Below, piece after piece: positions 33,700 through 44,426 of a stretch of DNA of 64,000 bases. Position numbers and translations under genes: made by a program. Source of the stretch: Ipomoea triloba (taxonomy: Eukaryota > Streptophyta > Magnoliopsida > Solanales > Convolvulaceae); contig NC_044927.1 in assembly GCF_003576645.1 (NCBI RefSeq), forward strand, positions 16,905,060 through 16,969,059. The letters run 5' to 3'. The notes beneath the pieces were generated by a model. The model was not told the origin of the DNA, searched no databases, and was given only the letters and a program-made list of their open reading frames with translations. The first letter of the stretch is position 1. Every line of letters starts with the position of its first letter.

Positions 33700-34345
33700 T
33701 AATGTTCCCATATGGAACTGAGATTATTAGGAGACCTTGACAGATCAAATTAAAGGAGAAGAAGGCCCCTTGTGCAAGGGTGTTTTGGTAGGGGTTGGAA
33801 CCTGGAGACTGACCGGGCAACTCACAATTCACATCCTCCAACGGCTCTAAACATGAGCTATGTCGGTTTAGGATTAGTAGTCTAACATAAACTTACTGAT
33901 TGGCCGGCTTCGTTAGTAGACTTACCGATTTTCTTATTGGTAGACTTTTTGACCAGCCTTGTCAGTAAACTTCGCGGCGAGCCTTATAAGTAGACTTACC
34001 GGTAGCCCTGTCAGTAGGCTTCCTGACTGGCCCGTCAATAACCACACAACGATTGCCAAATGTCTGCAAGATCTACACCAACCATCCCGTCATGTGGCCA
34101 GACATCCAAGGATACTTGGCAAGCATAACTTCACCAACGAATCTCCACAAGACACGTACAAGGCATGCCAGATGACTGGTATGTGTCCCCTCTATATAAA
34201 GGGCATTTATTGCTCTTGAAAAGGGGGTGCTGCTTCTCCCAACCTACGCCACTCCAGTCGAATCTTCCCATCCTTGCACGTTCGGACCCTCACCTTCAGT
34301 TGGCTTCCCTTCATGTTCCTTCCATTTATATTTAATATTCATTTC
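33700..34345 (+). repeat. LTR-like promoter region with short tandem motifs (solo or orphan LTR)
   Basis: It is more GC-rich than its surroundings. Between 33890 and 34040 a 30-40-bp motif around TAGACTTACCG/TGTCAGTA is repeated about five times. A strong TATA box, CTCTATATAAAGGGC, follows at 34190-34204. This arrangement is typical of a gypsy LTR U3-R. No boundaries or TSD could be set. Confidence 0.45.
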
Positions 34346-34356
34346 ATTAGTATTAA

Positions 34357-35005
34357 GGTTGTGTTTGGCAGAGCTTATTTAGGAGTTTATAGCTTATTTT
34401 AAGCTACTAATAAGCTATAAGCTTTGTTTGGTAATGCTCTCAAAATAAGCTAGTAGCTTAAAATAAGAGCTTATTTTGAAACGCTACTTCAGGTAGCTTT
34501 TCAAAAATAAGCTAGTAGCTTCTTAACTTTTTTCCATCTTTTATCCTTATTATTTTAAATAAATGACATCATTTATCCATCCCAATTAAAACTCTTTTTT
34601 TTTCTTCAATATGTTTCGTTGTAATTTTAATTTGATATTTGTGTTTGAAAAATAATTTTTGCATGAACTAATTTTATGAATTATAAACATTTTGTTTTAC
34701 TTTATATATTTTCAAATATATGTTCTTACTCTATATTTTATTAAAATATATTGATTTCATTATTTTATATTTTAATATGTAAACAAACCTATTTAAATTT
34801 AAAACTATTTAAATTTTATGAAGATGTCCTTTTTAGTCTTTTTACATTTATTAGCTTATCAAAAAGTTAATTTTACCAAACACTTTTAAGCATAACAGCT
34901 AGCTTAATATCTGTTCAGATTTCAGCTTCGAGCTTATAGCTTTTCAGCTTTCAGCTACTTTTCAGCTTTCAGCTACCATTTCAGCTAGGTTTGCCAAACA
35001 TAGCC
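34357..35005. mobile_element. Tourist-like element A, TIR GGTTGTGTTTGGCA, TSD TAA
   Basis: The left end GGTTGTGTTTGGCAGAGC and the right end (inverted) GGCTATGTTTGGCA, flanked by TAA at 34354-34356 and 35006-35008. Confidence 0.85.
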
Positions 35006-35008
35006 TAA

Positions 35009-35706
35009 GGCTGTGTTTGGCAGAGCTTATTTAGGAGCTTATATCTTATTTTAAACTACTAATAAGCTATAAGCTTTGTTTGGTAATATTCTCAAAATAA
35101 GCTAGTAGCTTAAAATAAGAGTTTATTTTGAAACGCTACTTTAGGTAGCTTTTCAAAAATAAGCTACTAGCTTCTTAACTTTTTTCCATCTTTATCCTTA
35201 TTATTTTATATAAATGACATCATTTATCCCTACCAATTAAAACTCTTTTGGTCTTTTTTCTTCATTATTTATCCCTGGCAATTAAAACTCTTTTGGTCTT
35301 TTTTCTTCATTATGTTTTGTTGTAATTTTAATTTGATATTTGTGTTTGAACAATAATTTTTGTATGAACTAATTTTATGAATTATAAACATCTTGTTTTA
35401 CTTTATATATTTTCAAATATATGTTCTTACTTTATATTTTATTAAATTATATTGATTTCATTATTTTATATTTTAATATGTAAACAAACCTATTTAAATT
35501 TAAAATTATTTAACTTTTATGAATATGTCCTTTTTAGTCTTTTTACAGTTATCAACTTATTAAAAAGCTAATTTTACCAAACACTTTTAAGCATAACAGC
35601 TAACTTAACAGCTCTTCAGATTTCAGCTTCGAGCTTATAGCTTTTCAGCTTTCAGCTACTTTTCAACTTTCACCTACCGTTTCAGCTATGTTTGCCAAAC
35701 ATAGCC
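35009..35706. mobile_element. Tourist-like element B, adjacent to A and sharing a TAA
   Basis: It is a close copy of element A (about 90% by eye) in the same orientation, flanked by TAA at 35006-35008 and 35707-35709. B contains a short internal duplication around 35265-35310 (ATTTATCCCT...TTTTTCTTCATTAT) absent from A. Confidence 0.85.
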
Positions 35707-35904
35707 TAAATATTGTACATCGAAATTGGTATTATCCAATCATATTAGTGGATTTTAGCCTAATCCAACCTAAAAAGACTCATGATTTTTTTTTCTTTTT
35801 TGGAGTTTTCACGTAAAATGTCTACGCTCACTGTTTCTTTCAATTCGTACTACTCATCTTAGCTATATAAGCTGGCCCGAATTAATTAAAAACAACTAAA
35901 CTTT

Positions 35905-37642
35905 GCAGGACGTTTGGTTCTCGCAAAATCTGTTTTGAGCTCGATTCCTTATTTTGTTATGCAGACTACCTTAGTTCCTGTTGGGATTTGCAACGAGATT
36001 GACAAAAAAATCAGGAAATTCATGTGGGGAGGTAATGACAACAAAAGGTCTTTAAATCTTGTTGGTTGGGACACGGTAACTAAACCCAAGGAACTTGGAG
36101 GTCTGGGCATCCGTAAAACACGCGATATGAACATTGCTTTCATGGCAAAGCTGGGTTGGAGATTATTTGATGAAAAAGATTCAGTCTGGGCGCAGGTTCT
36201 AAGATCTAAATACCTGAAAGGAGGGCAAAGCATTGAGGATTTAAAACCTGCCAGGAGTAGCTCTAATGCTTGGAAAGGTATTAATAGAGCAAGGAATATT
36301 CTCGTGGAAGAAGTACACAAACACGTGAGAAATGGTATGTCCACGAGGTTTTGGAAGGACAAATGGTTAACTCCTGAACCTCTTGATTGGTATGCATTAG
36401 TGGATATTCCAAAAGGTGAACATAATATGATAGTGGCTGACTATTGGAAGGATGGTACGGGCTGGGATGATTTTCTGTTCCAAGGAATTCTACCAGAAGA
36501 AGTTTTGGACAAGCTGGAGGCAATGTTGTTAACAACTGATGGTGAAGATAGTGATGATCTAGTGTGGAGGCATTCCTCTAATGGTAAGTTATCTGTCTCA
36601 TCTGCTTATGCTAATATTCATAATTTTGCAGATATAGATGAACAGTACATTTGGAATAAGATTTGGCAATTCCTTTGGGTGGTGAGGCATGGCATATTGA
36701 TGTCTAACCAGGAGAGGAAGAGAAGGCTTTATACAACATGACTTATGCCAACGATGCAAGAACCAAACGGAAGATCTCGACCACATTTTCCGACGATGTC
36801 CTAAAGCAGTGGCGGTGTGGACCCTTCATGGAGTGGTTTGACATGAACATTTCAGGAAAAGGAGCTTGTGGAGCTGCAGAGGATGGTCAGAACCTATTCG
36901 CTATAACCCTTTGGTGGTTGTGGAAATGGAGGAATGAGGATGTCTTCAAGGGTGAGCAGAATAGGATACAGAAGAAAGCAAATTGGATTGAAATGCAGGT
37001 TGCTGAAACCCGGGCTGCTTTTGAAAGGGCTAGAGCTCCTGGGAGCAGAGATACCAGGAGGAGTCTTCTTCGATGGTCAAAACCAGAGTCAGGTTGGCTT
37101 AAGCTCAACACTGATGGCAGCAGAAACAGAAGGACAGGAATCGCGGGCTGTGGAGGTGTGTTTCGTGATGACAAAGGTAATTGGATTGAAGGTTTCATAG
37201 CCAACCTTGGTATATTCTCATCTGAGGAAGCTGAAGCTTGGGCCGTGCTGAAGGGACTCAAGATAGCTTGGGGAAGAGGATTTAGGAAGGTTATGGTGGA
37301 GACTGATGCTAACAATATTGTTGAAGCGCTTAATATGCCTAATAGTGGAAGTAACTATCGTGGGTTATTGGCTAATATCATCCAGGATTGCAAACAATGG
37401 TTGATGAAGCCCTGGGATATTACTGTGACTCATATTTTTTGGGAACAGAACCGAGTGGCTGACGCCTTGGCTAAACGGGCACTTTCTTATGATCGTGGCC
37501 TCTTGATTTTTCATCAGTCTGTGCCTGAGGTTGTTTTGTCCCTTGAGGAGGATGTGCTTGGATTTCCTCAAGGGAGGTTGGTTTCTAGCATGAGCTAATC
37601 TGGGTATCCCCCTCCACTGGATGAAAAAAAAAAAAAAAAAAA
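35905..37642 (+). mobile_element. 5'-truncated L1-type LINE with poly(A) tail
   Basis: It begins inside the RT C-terminal region, continues through a zinc-binding segment and RNase H, and ends in an A19 run at 37624-37642 shortly after the stop. 5' truncation and a 3' A-tail are the normal outcome of LINE target-primed insertion. No target duplication was recognised. Confidence 0.9.
35914..37598 (+). pseudogene. LINE RT C-terminus, zinc-binding segment and RNase H, two frameshifts
   Basis: Frame one (35914-36741) holds the end of plant LINE RT (SSIPYFVMQTTLVPVGICNE; KKIRKFMWGG; GGLGIRKTRDMNIAFMAKLG) and VRHG.LMSNQERKRR. Frame two (from about 36746) holds the RVT-type zinc segment with CQRC...DHIFRRCPKA. 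Frame three (to 37598) holds RNase H with the first Asp in LNTDGS, Glu in EEAEAWA and Asp in ETDAN, ending with a His/Asp-type segment (EQNRVADALAKRA). The three frames show two small indels. RNase H itself is intact over about 160 codons. Confidence 0.88.
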
Positions 37643-37899
37643 GAATAATGTTTCACTTGCTCAACCACCCCTATGTACAGTCACTTTTATAATGGTAGTA
37701 AATGTTAGTCAGAAATTAGTGATTTTTAGTAGTGTCTTAAATGATAGGAAAATATTACTTAAACTCGCAAATTCTGCTTTCAACGTTTATTTCATCACTC
37801 AAATTTTTTATGTAGACTTTTTTCTTTGACCCATCGGAGGAAGATAGTTCATCATTGCTTGTTATATTAGTAAATTAATAAAAATAAAGGAATAAAGAG
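37643..37899. other. Intergenic, nothing recognised
   Basis: AT-rich sequence without a repeat or frame of note. Confidence 0.4.
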
Positions 37900-37902
37900 T
37901 AA

Positions 37903-38609
37903 GGCCCGTTTACTAACGGAAACTATTTTCTGTTTTCTAATTTTTCAATTTTCATTCTCTATTTTGTGTTCACTGTTTTCTGTTTAGAAAACTTGTTTAC
38001 TAACACTTATTTTTTCAATTTTTTTTTAAAATTAACACTATAAAATTAACACAAGTTTAATTTCAAGTGATTTTTAGACCTTATATTTAAAATATTTTAA
38101 AAAATATTTGGTTTAAATAGAATAAATATAGTTTTTGCTTTTAAGTCCAATATATGTAAAATTTTTACATTTGATATCCGAACCAAACTTGTATTACGAT
38201 ATAACATAACTAAAAATATTCGAACCAATAATCAATTGAGTTCAATTAAAATATAAACTTGGTAAAGAGTTCAATTTTTAATTTTGATAATGTCAATAAT
38301 TTCTAACTTTAAGTATAAGCAAATAAGTTATGTTTAAATAAGTAATGCAAGTAGAAAAGATAGAAGATGGTGATAAGTAAGAGAAGATGATAATGAATGT
38401 AATCATAGTAATGAATAAATATGTAAGTAGATAATGGTGAGAATGTGGTTATAGTGACATATAGCCAAATAAATGATAGATGATTCTGTTTTTTTTTTTT
38501 TTTAAACTATTTTTAATAGTTTTCCAATTTTCTAGAAAACTGGAAAATTATTTCCTGTTTCCAAAATGGAAAACTATGCTAGTAAATTTTTCAGTTAGTA
38601 AACAAGCCC
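37903..38609. mobile_element. Tourist-like MITE (707 bp), TSD TAA, TIR ...GTTTACTAAC
   Basis: The ends GGCCCGTTTACTAACGG and (inverted) GGGCTTGTTTACTAACTG are flanked by TAA on both sides. The interior pairs over ATTTTCTGTTTTCTAA-like segments near both ends. Confidence 0.83.
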
Positions 38610-38847
38610 TAAGAGTTTATGTAATAGAACTCTAAATGATATATGGAGGTGTTTGAAAAATGGTTTATCTCCTTGTTTGACCAACTTTAGCTTTTTTGAC
38701 TGGTCAAATAATTAATGTGAGTATTTGGTAAACAGCATTTCGTCTTAGCTTATTGAGACCAATCAACTGAAAATAAAAAAGTTACTTTAAGTAGTTTATT
38801 AATATCAGTTTATTGCATTTTTATTTTAAAAGTTTAATTTGTCCTTA

Positions 38848-39315
38848 GAGGGCGTTTGGTACTTTCCCATCAATTCAATTTCCGAGAAAATGTTTTCAAT
38901 GAATATATTTGATAGGAATAACTTTACTTAGAAAATTAATTAGCATGTTTAATGTTACCCTGAAAACATAACAATTAAATTACGTGAAAAATTAATTAAC
39001 ATGTTTGATTCATTTAATTAAACTTTTCCAGGAAAATTTTTAAAATCTATAATATATCCTTGATATATAAAAGATTTTTTTTTAACATTGCAAGTATTAC
39101 ACCAAAAAGGATAAATATGTAATGCGTTAAAAAGTGTGATTTACTTTCCTTGATATCATGAAATGTGATTTCTATTTGACCTAAACTTTCCTAAGTCAAA
39201 TATTGCACCAAATGTAGGAATAATTTTCCCACAATTTTTTTTTGAAAAAAAAATAAAAATTCCCACAATTTAAATTCCAAGAAAGTTTGAACTTTCCTGG
39301 CTACTAAACGCCCTC
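38848..39315. mobile_element. Tourist-like MITE (468 bp), TIR GAGGGCGTTT, TSD TTA
   Basis: The left end GAGGGCGTTTGGTACTTTCC and the right end (inverted) GAGGGCGTTTAGTAGCCAGG, flanked by TTA at 38845-38847 and 39316-39318. Confidence 0.83.
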
Positions 39316-39318
39316 TTA

Positions 39319-41517
39319 AAGTGTTGGTTATTGTAGTGTTTACATTTATTCAATTTTTATTTTAATTTACATTTTTAATATCATCAAAATCGCCTAGAGT
39401 CTGGCATCTAAATTGACTCTTTGCCTAAGATCATACACACAAGCACACATATATAACAAAATGATAAAAATAAATTATAAAAATACTTTCTGAATTAAAT
39501 AAATAAAACAATATATTTATGTCATTATATATCATCTTTTATGTATTTAATTAAGAGTAAAAAGCAAATTTACCAAACACATTTTTATAACCAACCAATT
39601 AACATAATCAACTATATATTAGCTAAACTAATTAAGTATGAGCTTATTGTCTATGGGACTATGGCAAGCTCCCAAAGGGCGGGGTGTATGTGTCGGTGTG
39701 ACTCATGAGCTGAGCTGGGGTCCAATGTATAGTAGAGTATAGGGAGAGAGTAGGAAAGAAAATGGACGCATGCAGAAAAACAGAAAGGTGTGGAAGAGCT
39801 ATAACAGTGACAATGCGACGAAAAGGGGATGGCAGGCAGCAGATCCTAGAAAAGAAACGACCCCCAAATCCGTAATTATTATATGAAAATAGCTTAGAAC
39901 GCAGTGATGATCCAGGCAGGCCTCTGCCCTGTGGTGTGGCCTGTGGGCTGTGGATTACTTCCTGACAGCAACCCGTCCTACACCCCGCCATTGATTAATT
40001 ACTGTGACGCTGTACGTAATGCGTTACAGTCATCTGATTAATTGCACAACCTCCCACTCCCACTCCCACTCATACCGCCCTTATATACATTCATTATTAA
40101 TTATAATTTTACAATTTAATTATACTACATGTACTTATTTCTAGTCTGTTACTTTTACTTTCTAATTTCTAGTCTGTTACTTTTACTTTCTAATATGGTA
40201 ATTGATGATTAGTTATCTTTATCCTGTGAGTCTCAATGAAAAGGTCCACATCAAAATTTTGTTAAATAGAGTAAAAATTGGGTGTAAGTAATTAAGTAGG
40301 TGAAGTATATAATTCTCTTATTTAAAGGTCACTAATTTAATTTTTGTCAATACTTTCTTCGTTCAGTTCGAGTTCAACTCATCACATTAATTTTATCTCA
40401 AATCATTTATTGTTGTGGACAACTAAAGTCTTGGAGATCCACTTCAAATAAGAGATGACTCAATTATTCGTTCCAGAGTCAAAAAATTACAAGAGACCAT
40501 GAATGGAGAAGGCAAATCATTTAAAATTCCGTGGGTCCAATTCCGTGGCAATCAATCAAAAAATTGCAAGTTGGCCTAAAAATAAGTGAGAAAATCATTT
40601 AAAGGGGTCTAATTCTATGGCTTGGCTTGGGAGAAGGCAAAAGAAACTGAAATCAAGTCACATAGGCAAATTAAGTCACATTTACTTCCAATTTAATAGT
40701 TGTATGTAACTCCTAGTTTAATTTTATTTCTGTTAGAAGCTTAGGAGTGGACTTCTCTTCTTTATTTGAACGTGTAACCTATTTTAAAGGACTAAATCCC
40801 TCATTTTTATGGAGATTATTGAATTTGAATCCAGTTGGCATGCTTTGCACCTTTCATGTCATTTCTAGCATTGTATGAGGAAATTCTGATTTATCAAGGA
40901 TATCACCCTCGTTAGGGCTTCCCAATTGGCCTTATCACCTTTCAACCCAATGTGGTAACTTCCATATTCATCCATACACGTCCTCCATCCATTTTCCAAA
41001 CACCCAATTCAACTAAAATTCACTAAAAACAATCCCTACACTTCAAGAAATCAATCAAACAAAAATCAGGAAAATAGAGTGTGACTTGTGCTGTGGAGTT
41101 CTAGGTCGTTGAAAGTTAGTTTTTAATACATTAATTTTTACTATATTGAAAATTTTAGAGTAAGATGAACCACTGACATAAAGTTACTCCATAATATTTA
41201 TATTGAAATTTAGTTTTTAATACATTAAATTTTTTTGTATAGAAGGATTATTATTTGGTATACTAATTAAAATTCAGTATACTGAAAATGAACATTTATT
41301 TGAAATTTTTATTTCAATGTCAACATTATTAATTTATAGTTTAATATCTCTTATGTGATTTTTAGGTTATTACACAAAAACATACCGTCAAATAATGGAC
41401 TTAATAAAATATTTTTTCTTTTAAAAAAATAAAATATTTTTTTTAAATACCGGTCACAGTGTCCTACACGTGTTTTAGTGTGGGAATGGCCCTGAAAGGC
41501 GAAGCCGGGTTGTTATG
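39319..41517. other. Intergenic; a GC-richer island at 39650-40030
   Basis: Mostly AT-rich. At 39650-40030 the base composition rises and the sequence is non-repetitive. The 110-codon minus frame there (39659-39991) resembles no family I know. A 28-bp tandem duplication (CTAGTCTGTTACTTTTAC...) lies at 40141-40196. The island could be an old promoter or exon remnant. Confidence 0.35.
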
Positions 41518-42068
41518 CCGTCAACCCAGGTCCACCTTGCACCTGGGTCTACATTCACATAAACTATACTCTACATTCACATACACTATACTCTACATTC
41601 ACAATTTGTAAACTCCACATTCACACATTACAGGATTATATGTTTAGTAACTATATTACCACTGTTATGCATTCACACATTCAAAACTCTATATTCACAG
41701 GTCTTATACTCCACATTCACAACTTGAGAACTCCACATTCACACATTACAGGGCTACAAGTTGCTGGAACTTCTTAACTCTATTACAAATTCACACATGC
41801 ATAACTCTACATTCACGATTTCTATACTCCATATATCACAATTTGAAACCTACACATTCACACATTTCTGGGCAACTCTACATTCACAAAATCATAAATC
41901 TACATTCACGATTTCTATACTCTACATTCACACATTTTTGGACAACTCTATATTCAGCAATACGTTTACTAATTAAAAAGAAAAAAGAAGACAAAAACGA
42001 CGTAGTTTTGGACCCAAGTCCACCTTGCAAGGTGGACCTGGGTCCACAGCATAATTTGCCTCATAGTA
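41518..42068. mobile_element. Fold-back element with tandem ACATTCACA repeats (copy 1)
   Basis: The ends TGTTATGCCGTCAACCCAGG and (inverted) TTATGCTGTGGACCCAGGTC pair. The interior is a degenerate array of CTCCACATTCACACATTACA-type units, with a higher-order spacing near 120 bp. Confidence 0.65.
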
Positions 42069-42229
42069 ACAAATGGGCCGAAATAAAAGCTACAGCATCC
42101 CATTTATGTTTTGTGATGTATATGGATATGGAAGCCCAATTATAAAACGGTCCATAAAAGATTTTATCTTTAGTCTCAACCCAAATAAGAAATATAACAC
42201 CCATATGGATTATGGACCAATCCTTATAT

Positions 42230-42720
42230 CATCGGTTGTTATGCCATGGACCCAAGGTGGACCCGGGTTTATATTCACAATTTCATAACTCTATGTTCAT
42301 AATTTTATAATCCCATATTCACAATTTCATAACTCCATGCTCAGAGGTTTATAACTTCATATTTACAATTTCATAATTTTATGTTCAGAATTTCACAGCT
42401 CTACGTTCACAATTTCATAACTCTATGTTCACAATTTTATAACTCTATGTTCACAATTCCATAACTCTATGTTCAATAGTATTAAAACTCTATGTTCAAC
42501 AGTATAATACAAATTTTGAATATATATAACAAAATTGTGAATATAGAGTTCAAAAATTGTGAATATTGAATAATGTAATTTCGTATATTGAGATCTAAAA
42601 TTGTGAACAGAGTTCTAAAATTTTTAACATAGAGTTCTAGATTTGTGAACATAGACTCAGGTCTACCTTGCAAGGTGAACCCCAGTCCATAGCATAATTT
42701 GCCTTATATCATGGATTAGG
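42230..42720. mobile_element. Fold-back element with tandem ATTTCATAACTCTATGTTCA repeats (copy 2)
   Basis: The left end TGTTATGCCATGGACCCAAG and the right end TGGGGTTCACC/TATGGACTGGGG (inverted) belong to the same family as 41518. The core (about 42270-42660) consists of about fifteen 20-24-bp units; in the right half they run in inverse orientation. Confidence 0.65.
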
Positions 42721-43011
42721 GTTCACCATGCATTGTGAATGCGTGTCTTATGTTTTGAGTTTTGTGTCATTGTGTTATGAAATTATGTACCTTAAAAGTA
42801 TAAATTATGTATCTTAAATAAATTAGTAATAGTGTCATATGTTATGAATTTTTGTGTCTTTATATTGTGAAATTTTGTGCATATAAACACAAATTATGTA
42901 CCGAAATTAGATTTAAAAAATAAGTACATATATAACATGTGTATATGTCTTGTGTTGTGATTTTCTATATCTTGTTTTATAAAATTCTGTACCTTATGAG
43001 TATAAATTATG

Positions 43012-43648
43012 GAGTTAATACCCAATATATTCCTCGACTATAGTGGTTTTACTCAATTTAGTCCTAAGTGACTTTTTGTACTCTATTTAGTCCTCGACTT
43101 TAATGGTTTTACCCACTTTAGTTATTTGTTAAGAATTCTGTTTGTTAGGGGTTAATAACAAGGTTAACATGGTAATTTTATTTCTATTTTATTTTATTTT
43201 TATCAAATTAATTATTAATTATATATCCTAATTTCTCTCCCTCTTCTCCGTCTTCTTTTATCTCCGATACAATTCCCCCATCCCCCTCACTCTTCTCAGT
43301 ATTCTGCCGATACAATTATTCCTCCCTTCCTCAAGCCCAATAAACACACAGCAAACTCACCGGAAGCGAATACAAAGCAAACCCACCAGAAGCAAACACA
43401 CGGCAAAGCACTCCAACGATTGTTGAACCTGTTACCCATTGTTGGCACTGGGAGCAAACGTCGAACTGGAAGCAACACATCATGGGTGATTCAAGATGAA
43501 GAATTAGATACAAATGCACGCCAAAATACGGTACCCACAAAAAAATATTGTTAGTAGTTTTTATTTTTTATTTTTTTAATGTGGATTTAACTCATGGGGG
43601 ATTCAAATATGTTTAAATTATGAAGGTGTTTGTGCATTATATTGGATG

Positions 43649-43741
<93 letters not shown>

Positions 43742-43742
43742 C

Positions 43743-43820
<78 letters not shown>

Positions 43821-44158
43821 TAAGGAAGTGTATTGTTTGTTTAGAAATTAGCTATCTGTCAATGTGTCTAGCTACGGTATGTTTTTACGGCCAGAGGAAG
43901 GGAATGAGAGAACTGTATCAACTATGCAGGAGAGGGAGAGAAATTATGACATATAATTAATAACTAATTTGATAAAAAAAATATATAAATGAAATTACCA
44001 TGTTAACCTTGTTATTAACACCCAACAAATAAAATTTTTAACAGAGGACTAAAGTGGGTAAAACTATTAAAGTCAAGGACTAAATAGAGTACAAAAAGTC
44101 ACTTAGGACTAAATTAAGTAAAACCACTATAGTCGAGGACTATATTAGGTATTAACTC
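43012..44158. mobile_element. MULE (1,147 bp), TIR GAGTTAATACC, 10-bp TSD ATAAATTATG
   Basis: Terminal inverted repeats of about 190 bp carry GACTATAGTGGTTTTACT and GTTAACATGGTAATTT motifs. A perfect 10-bp TSD lies at 43002-43011 and 44159-44168. The interior has a CT-rich segment (43225-43330), a non-repetitive segment with moderate GC (43330-43540) that could be captured host sequence, and a TA microsatellite. No transposase frame. Confidence 0.9.
43651..43820. repeat. (TA)n microsatellite with regularly spaced CA
   Basis: About 170 bp of TA dinucleotides interrupted by single C bases every 12-20 bp. The apparent Tyr/Ile reading frames on both strands are products of this repeat. Confidence 0.95.
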
Positions 44159-44167
44159 ATAAATTAT

Positions 44168-44426
44168 GTATCTCATCGTTTTGATTAAGGATTAATAATA
44201 TTATATGGACCCTAGTCCTGATATAAATTGGCCATATGGACATATACTTTAGATTAATTAAGGTAATAATATATGTAACAGTGGTACATGCATATATATA
44301 CACATACATACATCTAGCCAGCTGATACAGTTATCGACTTATCGTCACGACATTATACATACATACTTGTATATACATGCATAGATAGATAGATACATAG
44401 ATAGGGGTATGGAGTTTATTAATTAA
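44168..44426. other. 3' flank of the HIPP gene
   Basis: AT-rich, with GATA repeats near 44383-44402. It probably includes the 3' UTR of the minus-strand gene. No sure polyadenylation signal can be chosen among the many AT-rich words. Confidence 0.4.

Noticed and set aside
36887..37315. 142-codon frame on the minus strand
   Set aside because: It is the antisense shadow of the LINE RNase H frame.
39659..39991. 110-codon minus-strand gene
   Set aside because: No family resemblance, odd composition, no splice or start context; kept only as an unexplained island.
41761..42145. Overlapping 71- and 100-codon frames
   Set aside because: Products of the ATTCACA tandem units in the fold-back element.
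43618..43960. Tyr/Ile-repeat proteins on both strands
   Set aside because: They are translations of the (TA)n microsatellite inside a MULE.
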